DNA of 64,000 bases from Aggregatilineales bacterium (GCA_029976005.1 JARKOQ010000005.1:1-64000); one strand, 5' to 3'. Counted from the stretch's first letter, positions 36,491 to 46,655 are shown. A program made the numbers and translations. The notes: generated by a model from the sequence alone, not told the origin.

Positions 36491-39205
36491 ATGTGGGCGC
36501 AGTTCTGGGATTGGATACAAGGTAAACCGGGTTCAATGGCGGGTCAAAAACAACCACCGTTCTGGCAATCCACACTGGATAAGCTCAAAAGCAGGCTCAA
36601 GCGATCCCCTGGCGCGAAGCCGCCGGCTTCGAACCGAGGCGGACGGCGACGCGCGGGCGTGACTCCGGCTCAACGGGTTCAAGATTTCGTTGAACGGGCG
36701 CGAGATATCCTTGCCAATCTGCCGGAAGGGAGCGACGAGATCGCGGCCCTCCTGCTGTTGGTATTTGGCGTGGTTTCCCTGCTGGCGCTGCTCAATTTCT
36801 CGCCGGAGGAGGCCGTTACCAGCAGTTGGGCGCAGGCTATTCGCCAGCTTTTCGGGTTGGGCAGCTTTGTGGTTGCGTTCGGCATCCTGGGGTTGGCCGT
36901 GATGATTCTGCTGCCCAAGCTGAACCTGGAACTCCAGTGGCATTTTCCGTGGTCGAGGCTGCTGGCAATCGAGATAGCCTTTATTTCGCTGCTGGCGCTG
37001 TTTCACTTGCTGGCCAACGATCCTGAGCCGCGCGCCCTGGCGCGCGCCGGGGGTGGCGGAGGATACGTCGGCTGGGCGCTGAGCCAACTGGTGGCCGTGG
37101 TCTTCGACCCGATCTCCTCGACGATCCTGTACGGTCTGATCTTCCTCATCGCGCTTGGCCGGGCGGCTGGCATCCGGCGAAGCCATCTCAGCCTGGTTTT
37201 GAACTGGCTGCGCGAGTCTGTCCAAAAACTGGCCGACCGGCTTGAGAAGGAGACGGAAGAGCTGGCCGATCGGGCGGAAGCGTCCGCTTCCTCGGAACCC
37301 GCGCCCGTGGCAGCACCGGCGCGCCTGGCGCGGCCTTCGGTGGTGCCACGCCAGGCGCCCTTGCCACACGTGCGCCCGGCGGTCAGCCCACCGGCCAGCG
37401 ACGATGCCGACGAGGATGGCTTTGCCGAGGAGGATTCCGAGGACGACTCGTGGCTGGATCGGGAGCATTTACCGCATTACGTCCAGCCCGATCAGGAACG
37501 ACTGGAACGCGGGCTTAGCTCGCCCGGTATTCCCGGTGAGCGGCCATCCGTCGTCCAGCGCGACGAGGAGGATGGCTCGGCCATGCCGGCGCTGGCCCGG
37601 CCCAAGAAGGCTTCGACCGCCTACAAGACCGTGCGCGGGGCGGATGGGCAGATCATCCGGCAGTTCAGCGTGGATGATCTTCAGGAGCAGCGCAAGGTGG
37701 GCAAGCGGCAGGATGAACTGCCCCCCTTTGATCTGCTCGAAGACAACGACCTCAATCGCCCAACCGACGAGGAGATCAACAAGAACGCGCGGATCATCGA
37801 AGAAACCCTGCGCGAATTCGACATCCACGTGGAAGTTGTCGACATCAAGATCGGGCCGGCCGTGACCCAATACGCGGTTCAGCCTTTCAAGGAGATGATC
37901 AATGAGGAGGGCGAACGGTTCCTGTACCGGGTGCGGGTAGGGCGGATCGCCGCGCTGGAGCGCGACCTGGCCCTGGCGCTCTCCGCCAAACGGCTGCGCA
38001 TCCAGGCCCCCGTGCCGGGCCATACCTATGTCGGCGTGGAAGTGCCGAACCGCGAGCCGAGCATTGTTTCCCTGCGGGGCGTGATGGAGAGCGCGACCTT
38101 CTATCGCCAACGGTCACCGCTGGCCTTGCCGCTGGGGCGCGACGTGTCCGGGGCCTCTTTCGTGGCCGATCTGGCGACGATGCCTCACCTGCTGATCGCC
38201 GGGACGACCGGCTCCGGCAAATCGGTCGCGCTCACGGCGATGACGGCGGCGCTGGTCATGAACAACCCGCCGGATCGCCTTAAGCTGGTCCTGCTGGATC
38301 CCAAGATGGTGGAACTGACCCGCTTCCAGGGATTGCCGCATCTGCTGGGACCGGTCGAGGTCGAGCAGGAACGCATCATCGGCGTCTTGCGCTGGGCGGC
38401 GCGGGAGATGGATCGGCGCTACAAGCTGCTGGAAGTCGCCGCCGCGCGCAACATCGAGACCTACAACCGGGCGCTGGGTCGCCGTCGCAAGGACGAGCAT
38501 CTGCCCTACGTTGTCATCATCTTCGACGAGATCGGCGACCTGATGCTCTCGCGGCCCGAGGAGACCGAAAAGCTGCTGGCCCGCCTGGCCCAGATGGCCC
38601 GCGCGGTGGGTATTCACCTGATGGTCGCCACCCAGCGGCCGTCGGTGGATGTGATCACCGGGTTGATCAAGGCGAATTTCCCCGCCCGAATTTCATTCGC
38701 GGTGGCGTCAGGCGTTGATTCACGCGTCATTCTGGACTCGGTCGGCGCGGAGACTCTGATGGGGCGCGGTGACATGCTGTATCAGGCGGCAGATGCCGCC
38801 GGCCCGCAGCGCTTGCAGGGCTGTTTCGTTTCAGATGGCGAATTGCAGCGGATTCTGGAGTATTGGGCCGATTGGACCGGGCAGCAGGTCGCCGAAGGGC
38901 TTCTCGACGCCCACCGGGTCTCTCCCTGGGAACGCGGCATGACCCGGCGCGAAATCTTGTCCGAGACCGATCCCATGTTGGAGGAGGCGATTCAGATCGT
39001 GCTGGAAGCCGGAGAAGCCTCCGCCTCGCTGCTTCAACGCCGCATGGGTGTGGGATATCCGCGCGCGGCCCGGCTGATGGACCTCATGCAGGAACTGGGG
39101 ATTGTGGGCCAGGCGACATCTGGCGGCCGGACGCGCGAAGTTCTGTATCGACCGGGCGACGATCCCTTCAAGAACATCGTCGATAAGCGGGTACGGGGCG
39201 AATAA
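36491..39205 (+). CDS. ftsK: DNA translocase FtsK/SpoIIIE
   Basis: N-terminal TMs; HLLIAGTTGSGKSVALTAM Walker A, YVVIIFDEIGDLM, VATQRPSVDVITGLIKANFPARISFAVAS, C-terminal gamma-like winged helix; start site uncertain (36446, 36491 or 36536). Confidence 0.95.
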   Translation: MWAQFWDWIQGKPGSMAGQKQPPFWQSTLDKLKSRLKRSPGAKPPASNRGGRRRAGVTPAQRVQDFVERARDILANLPEGSDEIAALLLLVFGVVSLLALLNFSPEEAVTSSWAQAIRQLFGLGSFVVAFGILGLAVMILLPKLNLELQWHFPWSRLLAIEIAFISLLALFHLLANDPEPRALARAGGGGGYVGWALSQLVAVVFDPISSTILYGLIFLIALGRAAGIRRSHLSLVLNWLRESVQKLADRLEKETEELADRAEASASSEPAPVAAPARLARPSVVPRQAPLPHVRPAVSPPASDDADEDGFAEEDSEDDSWLDREHLPHYVQPDQERLERGLSSPGIPGERPSVVQRDEEDGSAMPALARPKKASTAYKTVRGADGQIIRQFSVDDLQEQRKVGKRQDELPPFDLLEDNDLNRPTDEEINKNARIIEETLREFDIHVEVVDIKIGPAVTQYAVQPFKEMINEEGERFLYRVRVGRIAALERDLALALSAKRLRIQAPVPGHTYVGVEVPNREPSIVSLRGVMESATFYRQRSPLALPLGRDVSGASFVADLATMPHLLIAGTTGSGKSVALTAMTAALVMNNPPDRLKLVLLDPKMVELTRFQGLPHLLGPVEVEQERIIGVLRWAAREMDRRYKLLEVAAARNIETYNRALGRRRKDEHLPYVVIIFDEIGDLMLSRPEETEKLLARLAQMARAVGIHLMVATQRPSVDVITGLIKANFPARISFAVASGVDSRVILDSVGAETLMGRGDMLYQAADAAGPQRLQGCFVSDGELQRILEYWADWTGQQVAEGLLDAHRVSPWERGMTRREILSETDPMLEEAIQIVLEAGEASASLLQRRMGVGYPRAARLMDLMQELGIVGQATSGGRTREVLYRPGDDPFKNIVDKRVRGE

Positions 39206-39254
39206 CGCATCCGGTCTGACTCTGACCCTCTTCTCCCTAAAGCGGAGTGAAATC

Positions 39255-41732
39255 GTGGACGAGAAAAAGAGAACAACCGCATTCAGCCTGTTGGGAATGG
39301 TGCGCGCCATCGGCCTGCGCACGTCGCTCGATTCGGCGGTGTATGACGTGGTGCGGCGCAGGCAGGCCGCCCGCTTCGCCGCGCCGGAGACGCAGCCGGG
39401 ACCGTGGCAGTCTCCCAGCGAACTGAATGCTTTCAAGGCCGATCAGACGGGCGCAGAGTTCCATTCGGACAGCGGCAGCCTGCGCGTCGACGTGGTGGGC
39501 GAGCAGTGTTTCCGCGTACGCTTCGCGCCGGACGGACAGTTCGCGCCGCTGTTTTCGTATGCCGTGGTCGAACGGCGCGATACCCAGCCTGTACCGTTCT
39601 CGATCGTCGAGACCGACACGGCGATTGAGGTGCGAGCCGAGCACCTGGCGGCCGAGATCGGCCGTGACGACCTGAGCGTGCGGATCACGACGCCTGAAGG
39701 GCGGGTTGTGTGCGAGGACGCGGGCGGTATTGCCTGGCGCGGGAAGGCCGTCCGGCACAGCGTCCTGCTGGCAAAGGCTGAGGCCGGGCACGGTCTGGGG
39801 GAACGGGCATTTGGCCTGAACCTGCGCGGGCGGACGTATGGACTCTGGAACACCGATCCTGCCGGTTACGCGCCGGGGGTGGACCCGATCAACCTGTGCA
39901 TCCCGTTCTACGTGGGCCAGGATGGGCAGGGCGCGCGCGGTATCTTCTGGGACAACCCGTCGCGCGGCACGATTGCCGTTGGTGCGGCGGGCGCCGAGGA
40001 TGAGCTGGTGTTCAGCGCCGAGTCGGGCGAATTGTGCTACTACGTGTTCCCCGGCCCGACCCTGAATGACGTGGTGGAACAATACACGGCGCTGACCGGC
40101 CGGATGCCCATGCCGCCGCTGTGGACGCTGGGCTATCAGCAGTGCCGCTGGAGTTACATGAGCGCCGACGAGGTCCGGGGGATCGCGGCGGAATTCCGGC
40201 GGCGGCAGATTCCGTGCGACGCGCTGTATCTGGATATTGACTACATGGATGGCTTCCGGTGCTTCACCTGGAATCCGCGCACGTTCCCCGAACCGGAGCG
40301 GCTGACGGCCGATCTGGCGGCCCAGGGCTTCCGCACGGTCGTCATGATCGATCCGGGGATCAAGCAGGATCACGCTTACGCAGTGTGCAAGAGCGGGTTG
40401 CAGGAGGACGTCTTCCTGAAGTACCCGGATGGCTCGCTCTTCGTCGCGCCGGTCTGGCCCGGCAACTGCTACTTCCCGGATTTCACGAGCGCGCGCGTGC
40501 GCGCTTGGTGGGGGGAGTGGTATCGGGGCATGCTGGACAAGGGCGTGGCGGGTTTCTGGAATGACATGGGCGAGCCGGCGATCTTCTGCATGGCCGGGGC
40601 GGACAAGAACGTGCCTGACTTCGTGCCCCACGATTGGGATGGGCGGGGCGCGACACACCTCGAAGCGCACAACGTGTATGGCATGCAGATGGGGCGCGCG
40701 ACGCGCGAAGGGCTGGAAGCCTTGCAGCCGGATCGGCGGCATCTGGTCATTGTCCGCGCGGGATACGCGGGCGTGCAGCGTTATGCTTCCTCCTGGACGG
40801 CGGACAACCTCTCGACCTGGGATCACCTGCGCGTGACGATCGGGATGTGCCTGAATCTGGGCCTCTCCGGGCTGGCGTTCACCGGGCCGGACATCGGCGG
40901 TTTTGGCGGGAATGCCGACGGCGAGCTGTTCGCCCGCTGGATTCAGCTTGCCACGCTGCTGCCGTTCTTTCGGGGCCATACCGCCAAGGGGACGATCCCG
41001 CACGAGCCATGGGCCTTCGGCCAGCCCTACGAGGATATCAACCGGCGCTACATTGGACTGCGTTACCGCTTCCTGCCCTACCTGTACACGGCCATGGCTG
41101 AATGCGCGACCTACGGCTGGCCGATCATTCGCCCGACGAAGATTCTCGACGCCGCAGTGGGCGACTGTGACGACGCCTACCTGCTGCGGGATGGCGTGCT
41201 GGTCGCGCCCGTGGTCCAGCAGGGCGCCGATCGCCGCCAGGTCCGGCTTCCGGCCGGCGGCTGGTATGACTACTGGACGGGCCAGCCGGTGAAGGGCGGA
41301 GAAACGATCGAGGTCATGGCTCCGCTTGAGCATCTGCCTCTGTACGTCCGGGCGGGCACGGTCCTGCCTCACTGGCCGGCCATGCAACACACGGGCGAGA
41401 GGCCGGTGGACGAGCTTGAACTACGTGTCTATCATGGCGAGGGCGAATCCACCCTGTACGAGGATGCGGGTGAAGGCAAGGCGTACCAGGCTGGAGCCTA
41501 TCGCTGGTCGCGTTTCTTCTGCCAGCCGTCCGCCGCCGGGCTGTCCGTGCGGTGGGAGATTGCCGGCGATTTCCAGCCTGAGTACAGGCGTGCGCGGGTG
41601 CTGGTCTATGGTCTGGCGGCACGACCAGCCAGCGTGCTGGTCGATGACCGGCGGATCGAGGATTGGGACTGGCAGGATGGCGTCTTGACCGTTTCTTGCG
41701 CGCCGTTCGCTTCGCTGGTTGTGAACGGATAG
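39255..41732 (+). CDS. GH31 alpha-glucosidase family protein
   Basis: PPLWTLGYQQCRWSY, DALYLDIDYMDGFRCFTWN, GVAGFWNDMGEPAIF; ORF track start 39102 overlaps ftsK; GTG at 39255 with ggag upstream is a likely start. Confidence 0.9.
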   Translation: MDEKKRTTAFSLLGMVRAIGLRTSLDSAVYDVVRRRQAARFAAPETQPGPWQSPSELNAFKADQTGAEFHSDSGSLRVDVVGEQCFRVRFAPDGQFAPLFSYAVVERRDTQPVPFSIVETDTAIEVRAEHLAAEIGRDDLSVRITTPEGRVVCEDAGGIAWRGKAVRHSVLLAKAEAGHGLGERAFGLNLRGRTYGLWNTDPAGYAPGVDPINLCIPFYVGQDGQGARGIFWDNPSRGTIAVGAAGAEDELVFSAESGELCYYVFPGPTLNDVVEQYTALTGRMPMPPLWTLGYQQCRWSYMSADEVRGIAAEFRRRQIPCDALYLDIDYMDGFRCFTWNPRTFPEPERLTADLAAQGFRTVVMIDPGIKQDHAYAVCKSGLQEDVFLKYPDGSLFVAPVWPGNCYFPDFTSARVRAWWGEWYRGMLDKGVAGFWNDMGEPAIFCMAGADKNVPDFVPHDWDGRGATHLEAHNVYGMQMGRATREGLEALQPDRRHLVIVRAGYAGVQRYASSWTADNLSTWDHLRVTIGMCLNLGLSGLAFTGPDIGGFGGNADGELFARWIQLATLLPFFRGHTAKGTIPHEPWAFGQPYEDINRRYIGLRYRFLPYLYTAMAECATYGWPIIRPTKILDAAVGDCDDAYLLRDGVLVAPVVQQGADRRQVRLPAGGWYDYWTGQPVKGGETIEVMAPLEHLPLYVRAGTVLPHWPAMQHTGERPVDELELRVYHGEGESTLYEDAGEGKAYQAGAYRWSRFFCQPSAAGLSVRWEIAGDFQPEYRRARVLVYGLAARPASVLVDDRRIEDWDWQDGVLTVSCAPFASLVVNG

Positions 41733-41840
41733 CTTCCTGAATTGGATGGCCAAAGTCGATGATATGGCGCGGCAGACTGCGGCAACGCCCGGTCTGCCAC
41801 GCTATAATCCTGGTGAGACTCGCGTACTGGAAGGTGTCTG

Positions 41841-42632
41841 TTGCAGCGGATAGAGACGGCGGGGCCGGTTTACTACCAATTCGATCAATGGGCCGGGGCT
41901 GACGCGGTGATTCACGGGGTGTTCACCCGGATCGGGGGAGTCAGCCGCGCGCCCTGGCGTTCTTTGAACGTGGGAAGCACGGTCGGCGACGACCCACAGG
42001 CGGTCGAGCGCAACAGGGCCTTGATGTACGAGGCGCTTGGGTTGAACTCCGGGCAGGTCCATACCGTGTGGCAGGTGCACGGGGTGCGGACGATCGTGGC
42101 GACCGAGCCGCTGGCGGCCGGCGCCGTGCTGGAGCAGGCGGACGGTCTCGTGACCGACCGGCCTGGGCTGGCGCTGGTGATGCGCTTCGCGGACTGCGTG
42201 CCGGTGCTCCTGTACGATCCCACGCGGCAGGTTGTGGGAATCGCGCATGCCGGGTGGCGGGGCACCGTGGCCGGAGTCGCGACCAGCGTGGTCCAGACCA
42301 TGCGCGAGCAGTTTGGATGCAGGCCGGAGGACATCCAGGCCGGGATTGGCCCCAGCATCGGGCCGGACGAGTATCAGGTCGGCGAGGAAGTGGCGGCGGC
42401 CGTACGGGAGAATTTGCCCGATCCCGAGTCGCTGCTGGCGCGCAGCAACGGCGCGTTCCAGTTCGATTTGTGGGAGGCCAACCGTCGGATTCTCGAAGCC
42501 TCCGGCGTGACCCAGATCGAGCTGGCGGGGATTTCCACGGCCCGGCGGACCGACGAGTTCTACTCCCACCGGGCCGAGCATGGCCGGACCGGCAGGTTCG
42601 GCGCGGTGATTTGCCTCAACGCGGGGGCATAG
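41841..42632 (+). CDS. pgeF: Polyphenol oxidase/purine nucleoside phosphorylase family (YfiH/PgeF, laccase domain)
   Basis: HGVFTRIGGVS, WQVHGVRTIV, DGLVTDRPGLALVMRFADCVPVLLYDP, GIAHAGWRGTVAG. Confidence 0.93.
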   Translation: MQRIETAGPVYYQFDQWAGADAVIHGVFTRIGGVSRAPWRSLNVGSTVGDDPQAVERNRALMYEALGLNSGQVHTVWQVHGVRTIVATEPLAAGAVLEQADGLVTDRPGLALVMRFADCVPVLLYDPTRQVVGIAHAGWRGTVAGVATSVVQTMREQFGCRPEDIQAGIGPSIGPDEYQVGEEVAAAVRENLPDPESLLARSNGAFQFDLWEANRRILEASGVTQIELAGISTARRTDEFYSHRAEHGRTGRFGAVICLNAGA

Positions 42633-42664
42633 TACGTTTTTGGTCGGGAGTTGCGTGGCATATC

Positions 42665-43435
42665 ATGATTGATGGAGTGGACTCATCCACGATCCAGGCA
42701 CGGGTGGGCGAGGTGCGCCGGCAGATAGCGGACGCCTGCGCGCGCGCAGGCCGATCTGCTGACACGGTGACTCTGGTCGCGGTCAGCAAGACCAATCCGG
42801 CCGAGGCGGTCATCCAGGGAATCGCCGCCGGTCTGACCGATTTTGGCGAGAACCGGCCCGAAGAGGCGGTCGAAAAGATTGCCCAGGTGAGCGCCGGACT
42901 CGGCGCGACCCAGGGCGGGGGTGGTCTGCCGCGCTGGCACATGATCGGGCACGTCCAGAGCCGCAAGGCGCGTCTGCTGGTGGGCCGTTTCGCGCTGGTG
43001 CACTCGATCGACAGCCTCAGGCTGGCCGACAAGCTGGCGCGGTTGTGCCAGGAGCAGGAGGCGCGGCAAGATGTCCTGCTCGAAATGAACGTCAGTGGGG
43101 AAGAGAGCAAGTCCGGCTTCGCGGCGACCGGCTGGGCGAATTCACGGACAGTGCGCGAGTCGCTTTGGAGCGACATTCGGAGTATTCTAACCCTATCGGG
43201 GGTTGTCGTGCGCGGTCTGATGACCATGGCCCCGATCGTGGAGGATATGGAGCAGGCGCGCCCGGTGTTCGCGGATTTGTTCTGCCTGCGAGAGGCTTTG
43301 CAGACTGAGTTCCCTTTGGCGGACTGGTACGAACTCAGCATGGGGATGACGGATGATTTTCAAGTGGCGATTGCCGAAGGCGCCACACTGGTACGGATTG
43401 GCCGGGCGATCTTTGGGCCACGGCAGACAGGGTAG
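42665..43435 (+). CDS. YggS-family PLP-binding protein
   Basis: VTLVAVSKTNPAEAV, FGENRPEEAVEKI, WHMIGHVQSRKARLL, LSMGMTDDFQVAIAEGATLVRIGRAIFG; ATG at 42665 (track ORF extends upstream). Confidence 0.92.
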   Translation: MIDGVDSSTIQARVGEVRRQIADACARAGRSADTVTLVAVSKTNPAEAVIQGIAAGLTDFGENRPEEAVEKIAQVSAGLGATQGGGGLPRWHMIGHVQSRKARLLVGRFALVHSIDSLRLADKLARLCQEQEARQDVLLEMNVSGEESKSGFAATGWANSRTVRESLWSDIRSILTLSGVVVRGLMTMAPIVEDMEQARPVFADLFCLREALQTEFPLADWYELSMGMTDDFQVAIAEGATLVRIGRAIFGPRQTG

Positions 43436-43441
43436 GGGATT

Positions 43442-43699
43442 GTGAGCTTTATTCCATTTTTGCTCGTGACGGTTGGACGCCTGTATATGTTTGTATTGCT
43501 GGCGCGGGTTTTGTTGAGCTGGATTCAGATCGACCCCTATCATCCAGCCGTGCAGTTCCTGTATCAGATCACGGAGCCGGTGCTGCGACCCATCCGCCAG
43601 ATGCTGCCGGAAGGCGGCCCGCTGGACTTCAGCCCGCTGGTGGCGATGCTGCTGGTGCAGTTGCTGACGAGTGTGGTTGCAACCACGTTCGGCGTTTAG
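43442..43699 (+). CDS. YggT-family membrane protein
   Basis: 85 aa; YMFVLLARVLLSWIQIDPYHPAVQFLYQITEPVLRPIRQMLP. Confidence 0.92.
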   Translation: MSFIPFLLVTVGRLYMFVLLARVLLSWIQIDPYHPAVQFLYQITEPVLRPIRQMLPEGGPLDFSPLVAMLLVQLLTSVVATTFGV

Positions 43700-43714
43700 A
43701 AAGGGTAGACGCAG

Positions 43715-44023
43715 ATGCGTAAGTTCGAGATCAAAGATGCGGTCGGGGGCGCTGCATTCACGGTGCGGATCGTGACGCGCGCCGCCCAGAGCGAGGTGGC
43801 CGGTCTGCAAGACGATGGCGTGCTGAAGATTCGCCTGACGTCGTCCTCGACGGAGGGCGACGTCAATGAGGAACTGATCACGTTTCTGGCGAAGGTGATC
43901 GCAGTTCCCAAGGAACGGATCGAGATCGTCGCCGGCTTGAACAGCCGCGAAAAACTGATCAGCGTCGAGGGGATCGATCCTGGGCTGCTCGAACAGCGCC
44001 TGGCCCCGCATCTCGAGAAGTAA
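43715..44023 (+). CDS. DUF167 / YggU-family protein
   Basis: VRIVTRAAQSEVAGLQDDGVLKIRLTSSSTEGDVNEELITFLAKVIAVPKERIEIVAGLNSREKLISV. Confidence 0.88.
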   Translation: MRKFEIKDAVGGAAFTVRIVTRAAQSEVAGLQDDGVLKIRLTSSSTEGDVNEELITFLAKVIAVPKERIEIVAGLNSREKLISVEGIDPGLLEQRLAPHLEK

Positions 44024-44029
44024 TCGTCG

Positions 44030-44824
44030 ATGCTGCGCCGGTTAGTGCTGGCTCTTTTCCTGTTGGTGGGCCTGGCGGCTTGCGTGGGGCAGCCCGATCG
44101 GGCCTTGCCAACCCAGGCATTGATCGCGTCGACCAATACGCCCACATCGCCGCCGCCCACACCGACAGAGACGCCGCTGCCCGCTCCGAGTCTGCCTGAC
44201 GCGACGGCGGCGCTGGTGACGACTCCGGTGGAGATCCAGCTTGTCCTGGGGCGGGTGCTCGCCGATCTGGCTGCCCGGCTTGAGGTGGGCACGGATCGCA
44301 TCGCGGTCACGGCCGTGGAAGAGGTCACCTGGCCGGACGCGCGCCTGGGGTGTTCTGGCGAGGCCCAGGGTGAGCCGCTCATGGGATACCGGATCGTGCT
44401 GACGGTTGACGATGTGTCCTATGAGTACCATACCGATTTCAAAGACCGATTCGTGACTTGCGATTCCGGCGCGCAGCCGACCGGGGAGCCGGTCCTGCTT
44501 GTCGATCCGGTCGTCAATGCCCTGGTCGATCTGGCCCAACGCAATCTGGCCGAGCGGCTGGACCTGCCCCAGCGCCGGGTCTTCCTGGTCGAAGTCAAGT
44601 CCTATCTCTGGCCGGATAACCTGCTGGGATGCGCGATTTCGGGCGAGGCGGCGGTTGCCGAGCCGGTGCCCGGCTATCAGATTGTGTTCCGGGTCGGGCG
44701 CGAGAATTACTACTATCACACAGATTACCGGCAGGCGATCTTCTGTCCTGAAGAGGCACTGCGTCTGCCTGACCTGACCGGGGGTGTCACGGCGACTCCG
44801 ACCGCGACTCCTTCGGCGCAGTAA
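44030..44824 (+). CDS. Lipoprotein with duplicated WPD..LGC module
   Basis: Lipobox LVGLAAC; two homologous blocks: VTWPDARLGCSGEAQGEPLMGYRIVLTVDDVSYEYHTDFKDRFVTC and YLWPDNLLGCAISGEAAVAEPVPGYQIVFRVGRENYYYHTDYRQAIFC. Confidence 0.8.
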   Translation: MLRRLVLALFLLVGLAACVGQPDRALPTQALIASTNTPTSPPPTPTETPLPAPSLPDATAALVTTPVEIQLVLGRVLADLAARLEVGTDRIAVTAVEEVTWPDARLGCSGEAQGEPLMGYRIVLTVDDVSYEYHTDFKDRFVTCDSGAQPTGEPVLLVDPVVNALVDLAQRNLAERLDLPQRRVFLVEVKSYLWPDNLLGCAISGEAAVAEPVPGYQIVFRVGRENYYYHTDYRQAIFCPEEALRLPDLTGGVTATPTATPSAQ

Positions 44825-44903
44825 TCCGCTTTTCTGACTTTCCGAGGCGACGGCAGGTCTGGCCGACCTGCCGTCTTGCATGTGTGGGTGGAGTGGGGTT
44901 GTG

Positions 44904-46604
44904 ATGAAAAGAGCTTCCGTAGGGTTGGGGTTGCTTGTTTTGTTGATGGGGGCGATTGTGTCGCCCGGAGCGATCAGCGCGCAGGGCGATTCGACGTGCC
45001 GTGCTGCACTTGATCAGGCGGTGGCCCAGGTTGCGGCGGCGTGCGCCGGTCTGGCGGACGGCGCGATCTGCGCCGGAGAGGCGGTGCGCTTGATCGATCT
45101 CTCCGGATCGGCGGCTGCGTCCAGTCCGGTGGCATCGCTGGAGGGCATCCAGCGCGTCGAAAGCGGAGCGTTCCAGGACGGCGGGCAGGGTTATGGCGTC
45201 AGCATGCTGCGGGTGCCTGCTCTGGAGTCGGGCCTGTTCCTAACGGCGATCCTTTTTGGCGACGCGACCCTGACCGGCGTGGACGGGCCGCCAATCGCGC
45301 CGGCCTGCACGGCGACCTCGATCGGCAAGGTGAACGTGCGGATGCAGCCAAATACCGAGGCCAACATCCTGGGGCAGCTCACCGAAGGGCAGACCGTGCC
45401 GATCGGCGCGCGCCTGGCCGATGGCTCCTGGTGGCAGGTGGATTGGAACGGACAATCAGCCTGGATTTTCTCCGAGCTGGCGCTGACCGACTGTGACCCG
45501 GCAGGGATGCTGGTCTCCGATCCGGCGACGGGAGAAATCAGCGGCGGGCAGGCATCGCCCTCTTTTCAGAACGCCGTGCTGGAGAGCAGCTTTCTGGTGA
45601 GCACCTGTGCCGGTATTCCGAGCGGCGGACTGCTGGCGCAGACTCCATCCGGCGGCGCGACGTGGCGCATCAACGATCTGGTCATGCGCCTGGATGGCAC
45701 GGCGCTGATCCAGGCCGGAGAAAACGATGTTCTGCTGGTCAATGTGTTGGAGGGGACCGTCGGGTTGGCCTTTCATGGGCTGAACCGGCAGGCGGCCGCC
45801 GGCCAGATTCTGCGCGTTCCGCTGCAAGCGGGACAGCCAGTCGGGATTCCAGGACCGGCTATGGATGGACTCGTGCCGGACGCGGCGGCGCTGCCGATCG
45901 CCCTTTTGCCGCGCCCGATCGCCCTGCCGGATATAGCTGACCTGGCGACGCCTTCGATGACCGCCGAGGGCCTGGTCTGTGGCGTGCAACCGGCACAGGT
46001 CGTGGTTCCCGTGGAAGCGGGCATGGCTCGCATCGCGGTTTCGGCCGCGCCGGGGGAGACCCTCCGGATCAGCGCCGAGGCTGGCTCGGCGTTTCGCGCG
46101 CTGGCCGTCCAGGATGCGACCGGGACCGAGACCGTGCTGGTGGAGGGCAACAGCCCGGATCAAGTGGCGGACCTGACAGCAGGTTCCGGCGGGACTCTCG
46201 TGTTCCTGGCTCAGGCGGTGACCGATGCCCAGGTGCGTTTTGGCGTTACTTGCGGGCTGCCGGAAGCCGCCCCACTGCCTGAACGTCAGTCCTGCGACGC
46301 GGTGCTGATGCGCTGGATGCGCGTTCAGGGCAATGCCGTTGAGTTTTCTGCTCCGGCCGGGGCGGTGGTGAGCGTCATCGCCCAGCACGACCTGCCCAGC
46401 GAAGGCTCTGCCCGACAGCTGACCGCGCTCGACGAATCCGGGAATACCCTGGCCGAAATGCCCTTCCTGGGATTCTCGACGGTTCAGGCGGCCGGGCAGC
46501 TTGAGTTCAGCGTGCCCGAAGATGGCGTATTTACGATCCGCTGGGACGGCGATCCCTTCAACCCGGTGGATGTCGAGGCGGTTTGCAGCGGGCCGGCTGA
46601 ATAG
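44904..46604 (+). CDS. Secreted SH3b-domain protein
   Basis: Signal peptide MKRASVGLGLLVLLMGAIVSPGAISAQ; SH3b-like KVNVRMQPNTEANILGQLTEGQTVPIGARLADGSWWQVDWNGQSAWIFSELA. Confidence 0.78.
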   Translation: MKRASVGLGLLVLLMGAIVSPGAISAQGDSTCRAALDQAVAQVAAACAGLADGAICAGEAVRLIDLSGSAAASSPVASLEGIQRVESGAFQDGGQGYGVSMLRVPALESGLFLTAILFGDATLTGVDGPPIAPACTATSIGKVNVRMQPNTEANILGQLTEGQTVPIGARLADGSWWQVDWNGQSAWIFSELALTDCDPAGMLVSDPATGEISGGQASPSFQNAVLESSFLVSTCAGIPSGGLLAQTPSGGATWRINDLVMRLDGTALIQAGENDVLLVNVLEGTVGLAFHGLNRQAAAGQILRVPLQAGQPVGIPGPAMDGLVPDAAALPIALLPRPIALPDIADLATPSMTAEGLVCGVQPAQVVVPVEAGMARIAVSAAPGETLRISAEAGSAFRALAVQDATGTETVLVEGNSPDQVADLTAGSGGTLVFLAQAVTDAQVRFGVTCGLPEAAPLPERQSCDAVLMRWMRVQGNAVEFSAPAGAVVSVIAQHDLPSEGSARQLTALDESGNTLAEMPFLGFSTVQAAGQLEFSVPEDGVFTIRWDGDPFNPVDVEAVCSGPAE

Positions 46605-46636
46605 AAAAAGCCCCGCCAACGTTCAGGCGGGGCTTT
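46605..46636. terminator. Bidirectional intrinsic terminator
   Basis: aaagccccgcc-aacgttca-ggcggggcttt between convergent genes. Confidence 0.85.
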
Positions 46637-46655
46637 GATTTTCTCAATTGCGCGA

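Noticed and set aside
39237-41390. 717-aa minus-strand ORF
   Set aside because: Antisense to the GH31 gene; Arg/Pro/His-rich shadow frame.
41771-41808. Inverted repeat ggcagac/gtctgcc before TATAAT upstream of pgeF as an operator
   Set aside because: Only 7-bp arms in GC-rich DNA; could be chance or a weak terminator of the GH31 gene.
42068-42664. Upstream part of the 455-aa ORF ending at 43435
   Set aside because: Overlaps pgeF in another frame; only the region from ATG 42665 shows YggS homology.
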